In this document: piece after piece, positions 28,129-36,528 of the stretch
Position numbering within the stretch: the first letter of the stretch is position 1
Layout: every line of letters starts with the position of its first letter
Source of the DNA: Promethearchaeota archaeon
Lineage (GTDB): Archaea; Asgardarchaeota; Lokiarchaeia; Sigyniarchaeales; SOKP01
DNA length: 46,761 nucleotides
Assembly (NCBI GenBank): GCA_013375475.1
Contig: JABXKD010000021.1
Span: forward strand, 1-46,761
Direction of reading: 5' to 3'
Notes under the pieces: generated by a model
What the model saw: only the letters and a program-made list of their open reading frames with translations
What the model was told of the DNA's origin: nothing
Databases searched by the model: none
Position numbers and translations under genes: made by a program

Positions 28129-28908
28129 TTGTCAGAAATTTATCTTAATTATATGGAATTGGAAGAAAAAATTGAACTAGCAGCAAAATGGATTTTCGAA
28201 TCCAATCGCCTTGTTGTGTTCACAGGTGCAGGACTTTCAACAGATAGTGGATTGCCGGACTACAGAGGCCCTGATGGTGTCTGGACTCGCCGTGACGCTG
28301 GACTCCCTCCTCCAAAAAGCCCACCATGGGATCAAGTTAGCCCAAATCAAGGACATTACGAAATTGTAGAATTATTAAAGTTGGGTAAATTAGATTACCT
28401 TATATCACAGAATATAGATGGACTTCACGCAAAAGCTGGACTCCCTCTTGATAAATTAGCTGAACTACACGGTAACCTATACTTTATGAAGTGTTTAGAT
28501 TGTGGAAAGAAATTAACATTTGAGGAAGCAGGTTGGGATAAAAAAGTATTAGGTCAAGGATATAGAACTGGAAAAATTCGCAAAAATCAACCAAATTGCT
28601 CAGATTGTGGAGGAAGACTCATTTCAAGCATAGTTAATTTTGGCGATCCTTTACCGTATGACGAACTTGAAGAATCTGCGAGAAGATCCATGAATTCTGA
28701 TGTTTTCTTTGTAATTGGTTCTTCTCTAGTTGTAACCCCTGCAGCAAATATGCCAGGGTATGCTTGGAGGAATGGTGCAAAATTAATTATTTTAAATCAG
28801 GGCGAAACTCCGTACGATGATGAAGCTGACTTACGGTTTTTTGATCAGATTGGAGAAGTACTTCCTAAGATTGTCGAGAAAGTAAAAGAAATGATGAGTA
28901 CTAACTAA
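28129..28908 (+). CDS. Sirtuin (NAD-dependent protein deacylase), SIRT6/7-like
   Basis: A 259-residue sirtuin with GAGLS (33-37), QNIDGLH (94-100), catalytic H114 in ELHG, and four zinc cysteines (C122, C125, C157, C160). It also shows DYRGPDGVWT (44-53), LDKLAELHG, and TPYDDEADLR near the C-terminus. The DFRGPxGVWT pattern and TxxDxxADLR tail are typical of eukaryotic class IV sirtuins (SIRT6/7), while bacterial CobB-like proteins read differently there. It removes acyl groups from lysine. I give the TTG start at 28129; an ATG at 28153 is an equally good start. It is followed 32 bases later by the CoA-transferase/GNAT gene, a likely enzyme pair of opposing activity. Confidence 0.9.
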   Translation: MSEIYLNYMELEEKIELAAKWIFESNRLVVFTGAGLSTDSGLPDYRGPDGVWTRRDAGLPPPKSPPWDQVSPNQGHYEIVELLKLGKLDYLISQNIDGLHAKAGLPLDKLAELHGNLYFMKCLDCGKKLTFEEAGWDKKVLGQGYRTGKIRKNQPNCSDCGGRLISSIVNFGDPLPYDELEESARRSMNSDVFFVIGSSLVVTPAANMPGYAWRNGAKLIILNQGETPYDDEADLRFFDQIGEVLPKIVEKVKEMMSTN

Positions 28909-28940
28909 ATTATCAACATCTTTAAAAATGGGTAAAAAAT

Positions 28941-30836
28941 ATGTCAAATAATTTGAGGAATATTGAAAAATATAAAAAGAAACATGTAAATGTAGAAGAT
29001 GCAATTAAGAAATATATCAAATCTGGAGACAGAATTTTTATAGATTCAGGTTGTTCTGAACCAATCAACCTTACTTCAAAGCTTATCGAGCTCGGTCCTC
29101 AACTTTCGGATGTAGAGATGATACACTTTATTAGTTTGTCCGATTTCGATTATTACAAAACTGCGGGAGGTAATGAAGATTTATTTCGACATAATGTTTT
29201 TTTTATTAGTGAAAATCTTCGAGAGGCTGTAAAGAGAGGATTTGCAGATTACACCCCAATGCTACTTTCTGACATTCCGGGATTTTTTGAGCGAGGACAA
29301 ATGCACCTAAAGACCGCACTTATTCAAGTAAGTCCTCCCGATGAATTTGGATTTTGTAGTTACGGAATTAATGTCGATATAGCAAAACCTATAGCAGAAG
29401 CAGCTGAATTTGTAGTTGCAGAACTTAATTCTAAGATGCCGCGCACACTTGGAGATTCTTTTCTTCACATTGATGATATCGACGCTTTTATAATAGCAGA
29501 TCACGACATTATTGAGTTTACTTATGATCCTCCAAACGAGACGGTTAAAAAGATAGGAAAGTATGTTGCATCTCTTATTGAAGACGAATCAACGATACAA
29601 ATGGGGATTGGAAATATTCCTAACGCAGTTTTAGCTGAGTTAGAGGACAAGAAAGATTTAGGAGTACACAGTGAAGTCTTTTCAGATGGAATTGTGGATC
29701 TAGTCGAAAAGGGAGTTGTTACATGTAAAAAGAAGACTCTTCATAAGGGTAAAATAATTTGTTCTTTTGTTATGGGCTCTCGGCGTCTTTATGATTTTGT
29801 AGACAACAATTCTTTTGTCGAATTTCATCCAAGTAATTACTGCAACGATCCCTATATAATAAGTCGAAATAAAAAACAAGTGGCTATTAATGCTGCCCTT
29901 ACAATTGATTTAACTGGACAAATTAACGCTGACTCAATTGGCCATTCATTTTACAGCGGTATAGGTGGTCAGGTAGATTTCGTTAGAGGCGCAAACCATT
30001 CAATCGATGGAAAACCGATTGCTGTGCTCCCTAGCACTGCAACTCTTAAGGATGGAACTGTTGTTTCGAGAATTGTTCCATATCTTCAACCTGGCTCGGG
30101 AGTAGTCATAACAAGAGGTGACATTCATTATGTTGTTACTGAATGGGGTATTGCTTATCTTTTTGGAAAAAGTATCCGTGAGAGAGTATTACAGATGATA
30201 AACATAGCTCATCCTGATTTTAGGGAAGAACTTTTAGAATATGCAAAAAAAATAAATTATGTATATTCTGATCAGAAATTACCACTTTCTATTAATGGAA
30301 GATTAAGCTTATACCCTGATAAGTATGAGACAAATTTTCAAATGAAAAATGGTAAGTCGATTAAAATTCGACCGATTAAACCTACTGATGAGCGATTATT
30401 GCAAGGACTTTATTACTCATTAGATGAAGATGATAGGTATTTGAGATTTTTCTCACGTGATCGTAAATTCCCTCATAAATTTGTACAGCCCTTAATTAAC
30501 ATAGATTATCAAACTGATATGATACTTGTAGGAGAATCTCTTGAAGAGGGTGAACAGAAAATAGTTGCGTCAGCAGCATTTTTTAAAACACACCAACCAT
30601 CAGCTGCTGAATTAGGTATAGTAGTTAAGAAAAATTTTCGTAAATCTGGAATAGCTAAATTTTTACTTGAATATTTAATTACTATAGCTAGAGAAATTAA
30701 TTACAAATATTTTACTGGATCAATTCTCCTTGAAAACAAACCTATGCTCTATATTCTTAATAACAGTGGATATCCTATGAAATCAAAAAATGTAGAGTAT
30801 GGAGAAGTCATATTTACACTTGATATTTCAAAATGA
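28941..30836 (+). CDS. Acetyl-CoA hydrolase/CoA-transferase fused to GNAT acetyltransferase
   Basis: A 631-residue protein of two parts. Residues 1-445 are the acetyl-CoA hydrolase/transferase type (4-hydroxybutyrate CoA-transferase-like): GIGNIPNAVL (222-231) and GVHSEVFSDGI (241-251) with catalytic Glu E245, and SYGINVDIAKP (around 140). Residues 475-631 form a GNAT domain: KIRPIKPTDE at its start, LGIVVKKNFRKSGIAKFLLEYL for acetyl-CoA binding, and NKPMLYILNNSGY. This two-domain build is known from bacteria and archaea. The fusion suggests that CoA-transferase activity is linked with lysine acetylation, and the sirtuin upstream would reverse it. Confidence 0.9.
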   Translation: MSNNLRNIEKYKKKHVNVEDAIKKYIKSGDRIFIDSGCSEPINLTSKLIELGPQLSDVEMIHFISLSDFDYYKTAGGNEDLFRHNVFFISENLREAVKRGFADYTPMLLSDIPGFFERGQMHLKTALIQVSPPDEFGFCSYGINVDIAKPIAEAAEFVVAELNSKMPRTLGDSFLHIDDIDAFIIADHDIIEFTYDPPNETVKKIGKYVASLIEDESTIQMGIGNIPNAVLAELEDKKDLGVHSEVFSDGIVDLVEKGVVTCKKKTLHKGKIICSFVMGSRRLYDFVDNNSFVEFHPSNYCNDPYIISRNKKQVAINAALTIDLTGQINADSIGHSFYSGIGGQVDFVRGANHSIDGKPIAVLPSTATLKDGTVVSRIVPYLQPGSGVVITRGDIHYVVTEWGIAYLFGKSIRERVLQMINIAHPDFREELLEYAKKINYVYSDQKLPLSINGRLSLYPDKYETNFQMKNGKSIKIRPIKPTDERLLQGLYYSLDEDDRYLRFFSRDRKFPHKFVQPLINIDYQTDMILVGESLEEGEQKIVASAAFFKTHQPSAAELGIVVKKNFRKSGIAKFLLEYLITIAREINYKYFTGSILLENKPMLYILNNSGYPMKSKNVEYGEVIFTLDISK

Positions 30837-30864
30837 TTTGAACTCAAAGGTAAGGGTTTGAATC

Positions 30865-30880
30865 AAAGTTTTAAATATAT
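30865..30880 (+). promoter_or_regulatory. BRE/TATA-type promoter for the crotonase-like gene
   Basis: AAAGTTTTAAATATAT lies in the 97-base gap before the GTG at 30934. A similar motif, AAAACTTAAATACAG, occurs at 31901 and AAACTTAAATATGAT at 42726 before other genes. Confidence 0.4.
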
Positions 30881-30933
30881 TGGGAGATAACATCAGTTAT
30901 ACACAAAAAAAAAATGAAAGGTGAAAATTAAAA

Positions 30934-31701
30934 GTGAGCTCAAAAGAATTCGAAACAATATTATACGAAAGTAAGGATAAAATAGGCTATATAACTCTAA
31001 ATATACCAAGAAGACATAACGCGTTGAGTTTCCAGTTGCTTGATGACATTGATGCTGCTTTTGATTATGCTGAGGAAGATAAAAATGCAAATGTGATTGT
31101 ACTAAAAGGTAATGGTAAAAGTTTTTGTTCCGGGTTCGATAATGATGCTTCTTATTATCGGACACCTCCAGAAGGTGGTTGGAACTATTTAAATTCATAT
31201 GAAATATTAAATAAAAAAGTCTATGCTAAGTACACCCGTATATGGGATTTTCCTAAACCAACTATTGCCCAAGTTCACGGATATTGTCGAGATGCTGGAT
31301 GTTATCTCCAATTATGCTGTGATATCTCAGTTGCAGCAGATGATGCATTATTAGGTCATCCTGCTCAGTTATGGGGGGGTTCACAAAGCTTACCTCTCTG
31401 GCAATTCTATTTAGGCGTCAAAAAAGCAAGATATCTTTTGATGAGTGGACGATTAATTACAGGAAAAGTAGCAGCAGATTGGGGACTTGTGAGTATAAGC
31501 GTTCCTCGAGAAAACCTTGATGAGGAGGTAACCAAATTAGCTTCTGAAATGGCTGAAGTACCTCGTCCGGGATATCTTCATAATAAAATTGCTCTTAATA
31601 CGGATCTAAAAATACGCGGAATTAATGCTTTATTCGACTACTATGGTCAAATGAATAGATATGGTCGATTTATTAATAGACCACCTGAAAAAAAGGAATA
31701 G
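30934..31701 (+). CDS. Enoyl-CoA hydratase/isomerase-fold protein lacking catalytic Glu
   Basis: A 255-residue crotonase-fold protein starting at GTG 30934. The fold is clear: RRHNALSFQLLDDID, GKSFCSGFDND (oxyanion hole), the C-terminal MSGRLITGKVAADWGLV. In hydratases the two catalytic Glu residues occur in GGGCELAMMCD and QPEILLG; here they read DAGCYLQLCCD and GHPAQLWGG, so both positions are replaced (Tyr and Ala). It is therefore unlikely to hydrate enoyl-CoA in the usual way. It could be an isomerase, a CoA-thioester hydrolase or decarboxylase. It follows the CoA-transferase gene by 97 bases. Confidence 0.82.
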   Translation: MSSKEFETILYESKDKIGYITLNIPRRHNALSFQLLDDIDAAFDYAEEDKNANVIVLKGNGKSFCSGFDNDASYYRTPPEGGWNYLNSYEILNKKVYAKYTRIWDFPKPTIAQVHGYCRDAGCYLQLCCDISVAADDALLGHPAQLWGGSQSLPLWQFYLGVKKARYLLMSGRLITGKVAADWGLVSISVPRENLDEEVTKLASEMAEVPRPGYLHNKIALNTDLKIRGINALFDYYGQMNRYGRFINRPPEKKE

Positions 31702-31900
31702 GAGTAATAAAAGACACGAAATTTCTACAAACAAATTTTAAGGACACAAATTCAAATTAATTTTTTTAAACCTATAATTGAACCATAAATATTAAAATAA
31801 GTTTCTATGTCATCACACAAGCTGCTGCATTCTATTTCTCTATTCTTATATTGTGTTGCATTTAAAAGCTTTATTCTTTAATTTAAAGAAATTTCAAAAG

Positions 31901-31915
31901 AAAACTTAAATACAG
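31901..31915 (+). promoter_or_regulatory. TATA box before the ACT-domain gene
   Basis: AAAACTTAAATACAG, with an expected transcription start near 31932. The ATG at 31985 would then have about 50 bases of leader; a TTG at 31934 would be nearly leaderless. Confidence 0.4.
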
Positions 31916-31984
31916 AGATGACATATTTAAGCATTGGAAAAAAATCACCTAAGAATAATAAAAAAAAATAAGAGAAATCATAAA

Positions 31985-32365
31985 ATGAAAGATATAGCAG
32001 TTATATTGGAAAACTCACCCGGCGCTCTAGCAAATATGGGCGAGATTTTAGGTAAGAATGGAATAAATATGGAAGGATTATGTGGTATTCCCCTAAATGA
32101 TGAAGCAATTATTCATATTTTGGTAGAAGACGAAACCGTCGCTCGTTATGTCCTTGAATCAGCAGGATTTAAAGTTAGTGCTGTACGTGAAGTACTTGTT
32201 ATGGATATTGGCCATGTTGCAGGTAAACCGGGATCTGGTGGAAAAATGGCTCGTAGAATAGGCAATGTTGGTGTTAATATTGATCTAATCTACTTGGCTG
32301 AACATAACAAGCTGGTTATCGGAGTAGATGATATAAATAGAGCCCGAAAGGCATTAGCCAAATAA
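31985..32365 (+). CDS. Tandem ACT-domain protein
   Basis: A 126-residue protein from the ATG at 31985, which begins MKDIAVILENSPGALANMGE, the usual start of an ACT domain. Two ACT-like halves are visible (first about 1-65, second about 70-126, with GGKMARRIGNVGVNIDLIYLAEHN). The frame stays open upstream to TTG 31934, but the extra 17 residues are Lys- and Asn-rich and look unlike a domain. ACT domains bind amino acids; short proteins of this kind are often stand-alone regulators. A T-run follows the stop directly, and the PIN ATPase gene converges on it. Confidence 0.82.
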   Translation: MKDIAVILENSPGALANMGEILGKNGINMEGLCGIPLNDEAIIHILVEDETVARYVLESAGFKVSAVREVLVMDIGHVAGKPGSGGKMARRIGNVGVNIDLIYLAEHNKLVIGVDDINRARKALAK

Positions 32366-32381
32366 TTTTTTTATTTTTTTT
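32366..32381 (+). terminator. T-rich terminator between convergent genes
   Basis: TTTTTTTATTTTTTTT follows the stop codon of the ACT gene directly, in the 30-base gap to the convergent PIN ATPase gene. Its reverse reads A-rich, so it serves the plus-strand transcript. Confidence 0.5.
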
Positions 32382-32395
32382 AAAGAAAGAAAGTC

Positions 32396-34057
32396 TTATT
32401 TTAAAATTCCGTAAAAATTTTTATTTCTATCATATTCTTTTAGAACTCTCCTCCCTTCTTTATTTGAAAGAGAGAGGCTTATGCTGCTAGAGCGGCTCAA
32501 GGAACCGGTAAAAATTTCTTGACCATTAGCATACACAATAATATTACTACTTGCATATTCAGGACTTGCTTTCAGAATTACTTTTTGTTTCGTGATTTCA
32601 ATATCTAACTCAACCCGTTCTTCTTTTCTCCTCCTATTTAATTTTTCTCCCCTAATTTGGTCTTTACCTTTAAAAGAATTTGTATATTCAATAGGATTTA
32701 TGGGATTAATTACTATATCTTGACCAAAGGAATAAATCTCATAAGCAAGGCGTTCAGTTTTAAACTCTCTGACTTCTACCACAGGTCTTGCTAAATCTTT
32801 GTCTCTAAATCCATGGGGTACTTTTACCGTCATTTTGATGATTAATACGGTAGATATATCTCCGCCCTTAATAAAAACAATCGTGTCTATAATTGAAGGA
32901 AGCATTCCAAGCTCTATTCGGCCGATAAATCTTTGAATTGCGTCGATAGCTGACGAAGAATGGACAACTCCCACCATACCTACACCAGAAAGTCGAAAAT
33001 CAGCGTAAATTTGAAAATCTTTAGTTGTCCGTACTTCATCAAAAATAGTAAAATCCGGTCTTACCAATAGCAGAATATCAGCAGAATTTTCAAGGCTTCC
33101 TTCTAATTTTGTATATTGCGTTATTTCTTCTTTTACCTGCAAATCCCGAACGCTTTCCAAGGTTTTTACGACTTTACCTTGTTCTAGATAAAAATTTGCT
33201 AAAGCTGCTGAAAAGGTGCTTTTTCCAGCCCCTGGAGCTCCTGCTACTAAAATTCCTTCTGCTTTGTCTAATCTTTTATGAAGTCTTGTATCAATAGCAT
33301 AATCTTCCAATGAAAGATTAACAAGTGGGTGCACGGCTGTGATCTCAACACTATTTGAAAATGGAGGACGTGTTATTACAATTCTAAATTCTCTTAATTG
33401 AGCAACCACGGCACCGATTTTTTCAATTTCAACGAAAGAATGCTCGTCTTCTCTAACCATTTCTATTATCTCGATAGCAATTTCATCTATTAGTTTGGCA
33501 GATAGTTGTTCCATGCCTATTTTTTCTAAATACCAATTTCCAGGGCTACCTTTCTTAGCATATGGCGGCAACCCTTGCTTTAAATGTACACTCATTGTCG
33601 TATCATCGAAATATTCAAGTAATTTTAACGAAAGAGCCTCTGTTTTCGTAGGGACTGCCTTTTCTTTTGCATACATGATATCAACACCCTCAAAAATACC
33701 GACATCTCCTTGTATTCTATCTGCTGTTATTAAAGAAGCGTTATGCTCTAAAGCAGATTTTCTGATGAGGGCATCTAGTTCTCCCCCTGGGCTCATTTTT
33801 ATTTCTTCTCTGGAAGGGCGTTTTCCTACTATATGAAGTGTTATTTTCTCCTCATTATGTAACCGTCTTAATTCTTTTAACACATTTAGACCATAATACC
33901 CTATTTCTTTCTGAACATTTGTTCGATACTCCACTTCTGCTACAACTACATTCGGGATGTAAATTTCTGGCTTATCTCCTAAATCGCCATCGACTATTAA
34001 TTCCAGAACGATTCCGTTAAATATTACGGAAGTGTCGCACGCAAATTTTTTTGACAT
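32396..34057 (-). CDS. PIN-domain ATPase of the PilT/VirB11 type, with C-terminal KH-like part
   Basis: A 553-residue archaeal PIN-ATPase (COG1855 type). The PIN nuclease domain comes first: CDTSVIFNG with D8, VVAEVE, LDALI and LITADRI. The ATPase begins at about 235 with Walker A GAPGAGKST (near 275), then the Asp/Glu box FTIFDEVRTTKDF and the VHSSSAIDAIQRF loop. The last 90 residues (with RGEKLNRRRKEERVEL) are positively charged and look like a KH- or R3H-type nucleic acid-binding end. It lies one base downstream of the EndA-like gene on the same strand, so both are surely co-transcribed. RNA processing or quality control is a reasonable guess. Confidence 0.9.
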   Translation of the reverse strand: MSKKFACDTSVIFNGIVLELIVDGDLGDKPEIYIPNVVVAEVEYRTNVQKEIGYYGLNVLKELRRLHNEEKITLHIVGKRPSREEIKMSPGGELDALIRKSALEHNASLITADRIQGDVGIFEGVDIMYAKEKAVPTKTEALSLKLLEYFDDTTMSVHLKQGLPPYAKKGSPGNWYLEKIGMEQLSAKLIDEIAIEIIEMVREDEHSFVEIEKIGAVVAQLREFRIVITRPPFSNSVEITAVHPLVNLSLEDYAIDTRLHKRLDKAEGILVAGAPGAGKSTFSAALANFYLEQGKVVKTLESVRDLQVKEEITQYTKLEGSLENSADILLLVRPDFTIFDEVRTTKDFQIYADFRLSGVGMVGVVHSSSAIDAIQRFIGRIELGMLPSIIDTIVFIKGGDISTVLIIKMTVKVPHGFRDKDLARPVVEVREFKTERLAYEIYSFGQDIVINPINPIEYTNSFKGKDQIRGEKLNRRRKEERVELDIEITKQKVILKASPEYASSNIIVYANGQEIFTGSLSRSSSISLSLSNKEGRRVLKEYDRNKNFYGILK

Positions 34058-34058
34058 T

Positions 34059-34667
34059 TTATTCTTCGTCTTTTTCTACTTTATTCATTATTTCAAATTT
34101 ATTAACACTGTAATATATTGGTTTGCTTAATCTATCAACAGTAGCAACAACAAGATCTTTGCGTGAGCTCATTGCTACGCGCGACATTTTGTCAAGGTCT
34201 TTTAAATCTATTGGATATCCCTCAAAAACAGGATAGATCAAAAATTTCGCTGAATCTTTTTCAAAGTCAGCCCCTCTCTTATAAACTCTAAAATCAATAC
34301 CTTCTCCATATCCCGCTCGTACGATATAACCTCTTTTTCTAAGATCCATATAAATAATATATTTTTGCCACAATCTATCATCAAATTGAGTGAGATATGT
34401 CAAAATACCTTCAAAATCGTATAGATTAATGTCTTCTTTATTATTATCCAAATATAATAAGATACGATTTCTTTCACATAATAATAAGACTTCTACAGGG
34501 CTTAAAACTAATATTTCCTTATTTTCACTATTCTTATCAAGAGTACCGATGTAGGAATTATTATAAAATTCTTCGATACCTTCTTTGTCTGAAATTATTA
34601 CATTTTCATCTTCAATAATTCCTTCAAATTGAGCTTTTTCAGCTTTTTCATTTGATGTTCCGTTCAT
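34059..34667 (-). CDS. tRNA-splicing endonuclease (EndA) family protein, catalytic His missing
   Basis: A 202-residue EndA homologue. The C-terminal catalytic domain is clear: YMDLRKRGYIVRAGYGEGIDFRVYKRG (106-132), then FLIYPVFEG, and RVAMSSRKDLVVATVD (163-178). The catalytic triad in EndA is Tyr, His and Lys; here Y129 and K170 are present, but the His that normally stands in the HSxYLV motif is replaced (S139 in DSAKFLI). It may be the structural subunit of an alpha2beta2 enzyme or a non-catalytic relative. A catalytic partner with His is not in this window. The acidic N-terminal 50 residues are extra. It precedes the PIN ATPase by one base. Confidence 0.82.
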   Translation of the reverse strand: MNGTSNEKAEKAQFEGIIEDENVIISDKEGIEEFYNNSYIGTLDKNSENKEILVLSPVEVLLLCERNRILLYLDNNKEDINLYDFEGILTYLTQFDDRLWQKYIIYMDLRKRGYIVRAGYGEGIDFRVYKRGADFEKDSAKFLIYPVFEGYPIDLKDLDKMSRVAMSSRKDLVVATVDRLSKPIYYSVNKFEIMNKVEKDEE

Positions 34668-34760
34668 ATTCTATATTATCAAAACACACAATAATTAAAG
34701 AATTTAATTCTTAAAGTGAAAGGAGCTTATGAGTAGAATTACATTCTAATATAAAAATAA

Positions 34761-35639
34761 TTAGGAAATTTTTATTATAAAATCTATTAACTTTCCCAGT
34801 TTTTTAACATTAGCATAAGTATTAGGAGAATTTTCTTCCAGATAATCCTTAAAAACATCCCAATTTTCATTCTTTCCAGAAGGAGCTTCAGATAACAACT
34901 TTTTAACCTCATCGAAATCATTAGTGAATATTAGAGCGTTATCGATTCTATTCGCATCTCCACTTAAAAGAAATATATAATAATCATTAAGTTCCTGAGC
35001 ATCCATAACGTTCGGAGGTTTATTTCCATCTCCTGCTTTTCTACCTCTAGCCAAGCGAGTGTCAACCATTGTTGGTAGAATCATGTTGAAATTGATATTC
35101 TCTTTTTTATACTCTAATGCGAGAGAGTTTTGTAAACCCACAACTGCATACTTACTTGCAGTATAAGCTGCAAATTTTGGCATTGGATTAGTGAACGCAG
35201 CGCTACCCGTTATAATAAACCTTGCTTTATCACTCTTGTTATCTTTCTTAAAATAAGGAAAGGCTGCCTTGAATGTAAAAAACACGCCTGATACATTAAT
35301 ATTGATTATTTCAGAAAATTTATTGCTGTCAAAATCATGACTATCCCACATCCGTGAATAGCCTGCATTGGCAATGACTCCGTTAAATTCTCCCAATTCC
35401 TCATAAAAAGCCTTAAATGCGTTTTCTATTTCTTCGTATTTTGTAACATCTGCTGTTTGAACTGATACCTTTACTCCAGTACCAAGTTTAATAATTTCTT
35501 CGTTAACTTCGTTTAATTCATCACGTGTTCTAGCTACCAAGCCAATATTAGCGCCCTCTTTTGCACAAGCGAGAGCTATCGACTTTCCAATACCTCTTCC
35601 TGAGCCAGTGATAATTATATTTTTCTCTTTTAACAACAT
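34761..35639 (-). CDS. Short-chain dehydrogenase/reductase (SDR)
   Basis: A 292-residue classical SDR. It has the NAD(P) motif TGSGRGIG (11-18), NAG (about 92), the catalytic Ser in ITGSAAF and Tyr-xxx-Lys in YTASKYA. The body is of usual length with a C-terminal extension of 30-40 residues. It would reduce or oxidise an alcohol or keto group; the substrate is not predictable. It faces away from the hydrogenase maturation gene, 69 bases apart. Confidence 0.9.
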   Translation of the reverse strand: MLLKEKNIIITGSGRGIGKSIALACAKEGANIGLVARTRDELNEVNEEIIKLGTGVKVSVQTADVTKYEEIENAFKAFYEELGEFNGVIANAGYSRMWDSHDFDSNKFSEIININVSGVFFTFKAAFPYFKKDNKSDKARFIITGSAAFTNPMPKFAAYTASKYAVVGLQNSLALEYKKENINFNMILPTMVDTRLARGRKAGDGNKPPNVMDAQELNDYYIFLLSGDANRIDNALIFTNDFDEVKKLLSEAPSGKNENWDVFKDYLEENSPNTYANVKKLGKLIDFIIKIS

Positions 35640-35708
35640 AATAAAAAAATAGGTAATGTAAAAAAAAAAATTATCTAAAATATCTATTTTAATGAAATAG
35701 AAAAATTA

Positions 35709-36311
35709 ATGTTAAAAAAAATAATATATGACTTGACTATGGAGGATTTATACAGTTCACTTCAAAATCGACTCAATAATGTTCAAAGTATCGTTTTTAT
35801 GGGGATAGGAGAGGAAAAATTAAGTGATGACGGTGTTGGCCCTTACATTATTAGTGAGCTGCTCCCTTATTCTGACAATGAAAAAGTTCTTTTCATAAAC
35901 GCTGGAACAGATCCTATGGCTAGAATTGATGATGTTATTAATTTCAAACCAGAGTATCTAATCCTGATTGATACATGTACTGTAAATAAACCTCCGGGAA
36001 CGATTACAATATTGGAGCGTGATGTTATTAAGGAATATGTACCAATTTCTACTCACACAATCCCCGTCCATATTGTAATTGATTTAATCATAGAAAAATT
36101 ACCCGTTTTGAATGTTTTTATGATTGGTTTTGTCCCTGAAAGCCTAGAGGGATTTAAAGATTTAAAATTATACAAAGAGGACTCTTTAACTCTTGAAGAA
36201 CGATCTGATAACATTGATCTGCCTTTCTTCGAAATAAATTTAACGAGAACGCTAAAAATTGAAGCAGATAAGTTGATAGAAATAATTAAAAAATTAGTAA
36301 AGGCAATTTAG
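35709..36311 (+). CDS. Hydrogenase maturation protease (HyaD/HycI family)
   Basis: A 200-residue peptidase that trims the C-terminus of the large subunit of a [NiFe] hydrogenase. Visible motifs are FMGIGEEKLSDDGVGPYI (30-47; nickel-binding acidic residue in the DDGVG part), GTDP (about 75), LILIDTCTVNKPPG (82-95) and STHTIPVHI (about 117-125, with a His metal ligand). The C-terminal 45 residues are extra relative to bacterial HycI. No hydrogenase subunits are in the window, so the hydrogenase must be encoded elsewhere. The stop overlaps the stop of the small minus-strand gene by four bases. Confidence 0.88.
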   Translation: MLKKIIYDLTMEDLYSSLQNRLNNVQSIVFMGIGEEKLSDDGVGPYIISELLPYSDNEKVLFINAGTDPMARIDDVINFKPEYLILIDTCTVNKPPGTITILERDVIKEYVPISTHTIPVHIVIDLIIEKLPVLNVFMIGFVPESLEGFKDLKLYKEDSLTLEERSDNIDLPFFEINLTRTLKIEADKLIEIIKKLVKAI

Positions 36312-36502
36312 GTTTTATTTTCATCCTTCTTTTCTTTAGAGTAATGGTTTACGATAATATTGATTGCGTCTGCTATTTTTTGTTTTTCCTTCTCATTTAG
36401 TTTTCTCTTAAATCCTTCAAGAAACTTTAATATGTTATCAACTTCTCGTAAATTTCTCAGATGATTAGATCCTTCCTTATTTAACGAGCCTCCCCATGCC
36501 AT
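36308..36502 (-). CDS. Small uncharacterised protein, 64 residues
   Basis: A helical, Lys- and Glu-rich protein (NILKFLEGFKRKLNEKEKQKIADAINI) of unknown family. It lies 26 bases downstream of the iron-sulfur flavoprotein gene, so it may be the last gene of that transcript. The ATG at 36502 is the first in-frame ATG. It overlaps the convergent protease gene by four bases. Moderately supported only. Confidence 0.5.
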   Translation of the reverse strand: MAWGGSLNKEGSNHLRNLREVDNILKFLEGFKRKLNEKEKQKIADAINIIVNHYSKEKKDENKT

Positions 36503-36528
36503 TTCAATTCCTTCTCAATGAGTAGTTT

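Noticed and set aside
31934..31984. N-terminal extension of the ACT protein from a TTG start
   Set aside because: The extra residues are Lys- and Asn-rich with no domain character, while the ATG at 31985 gives a standard ACT start.
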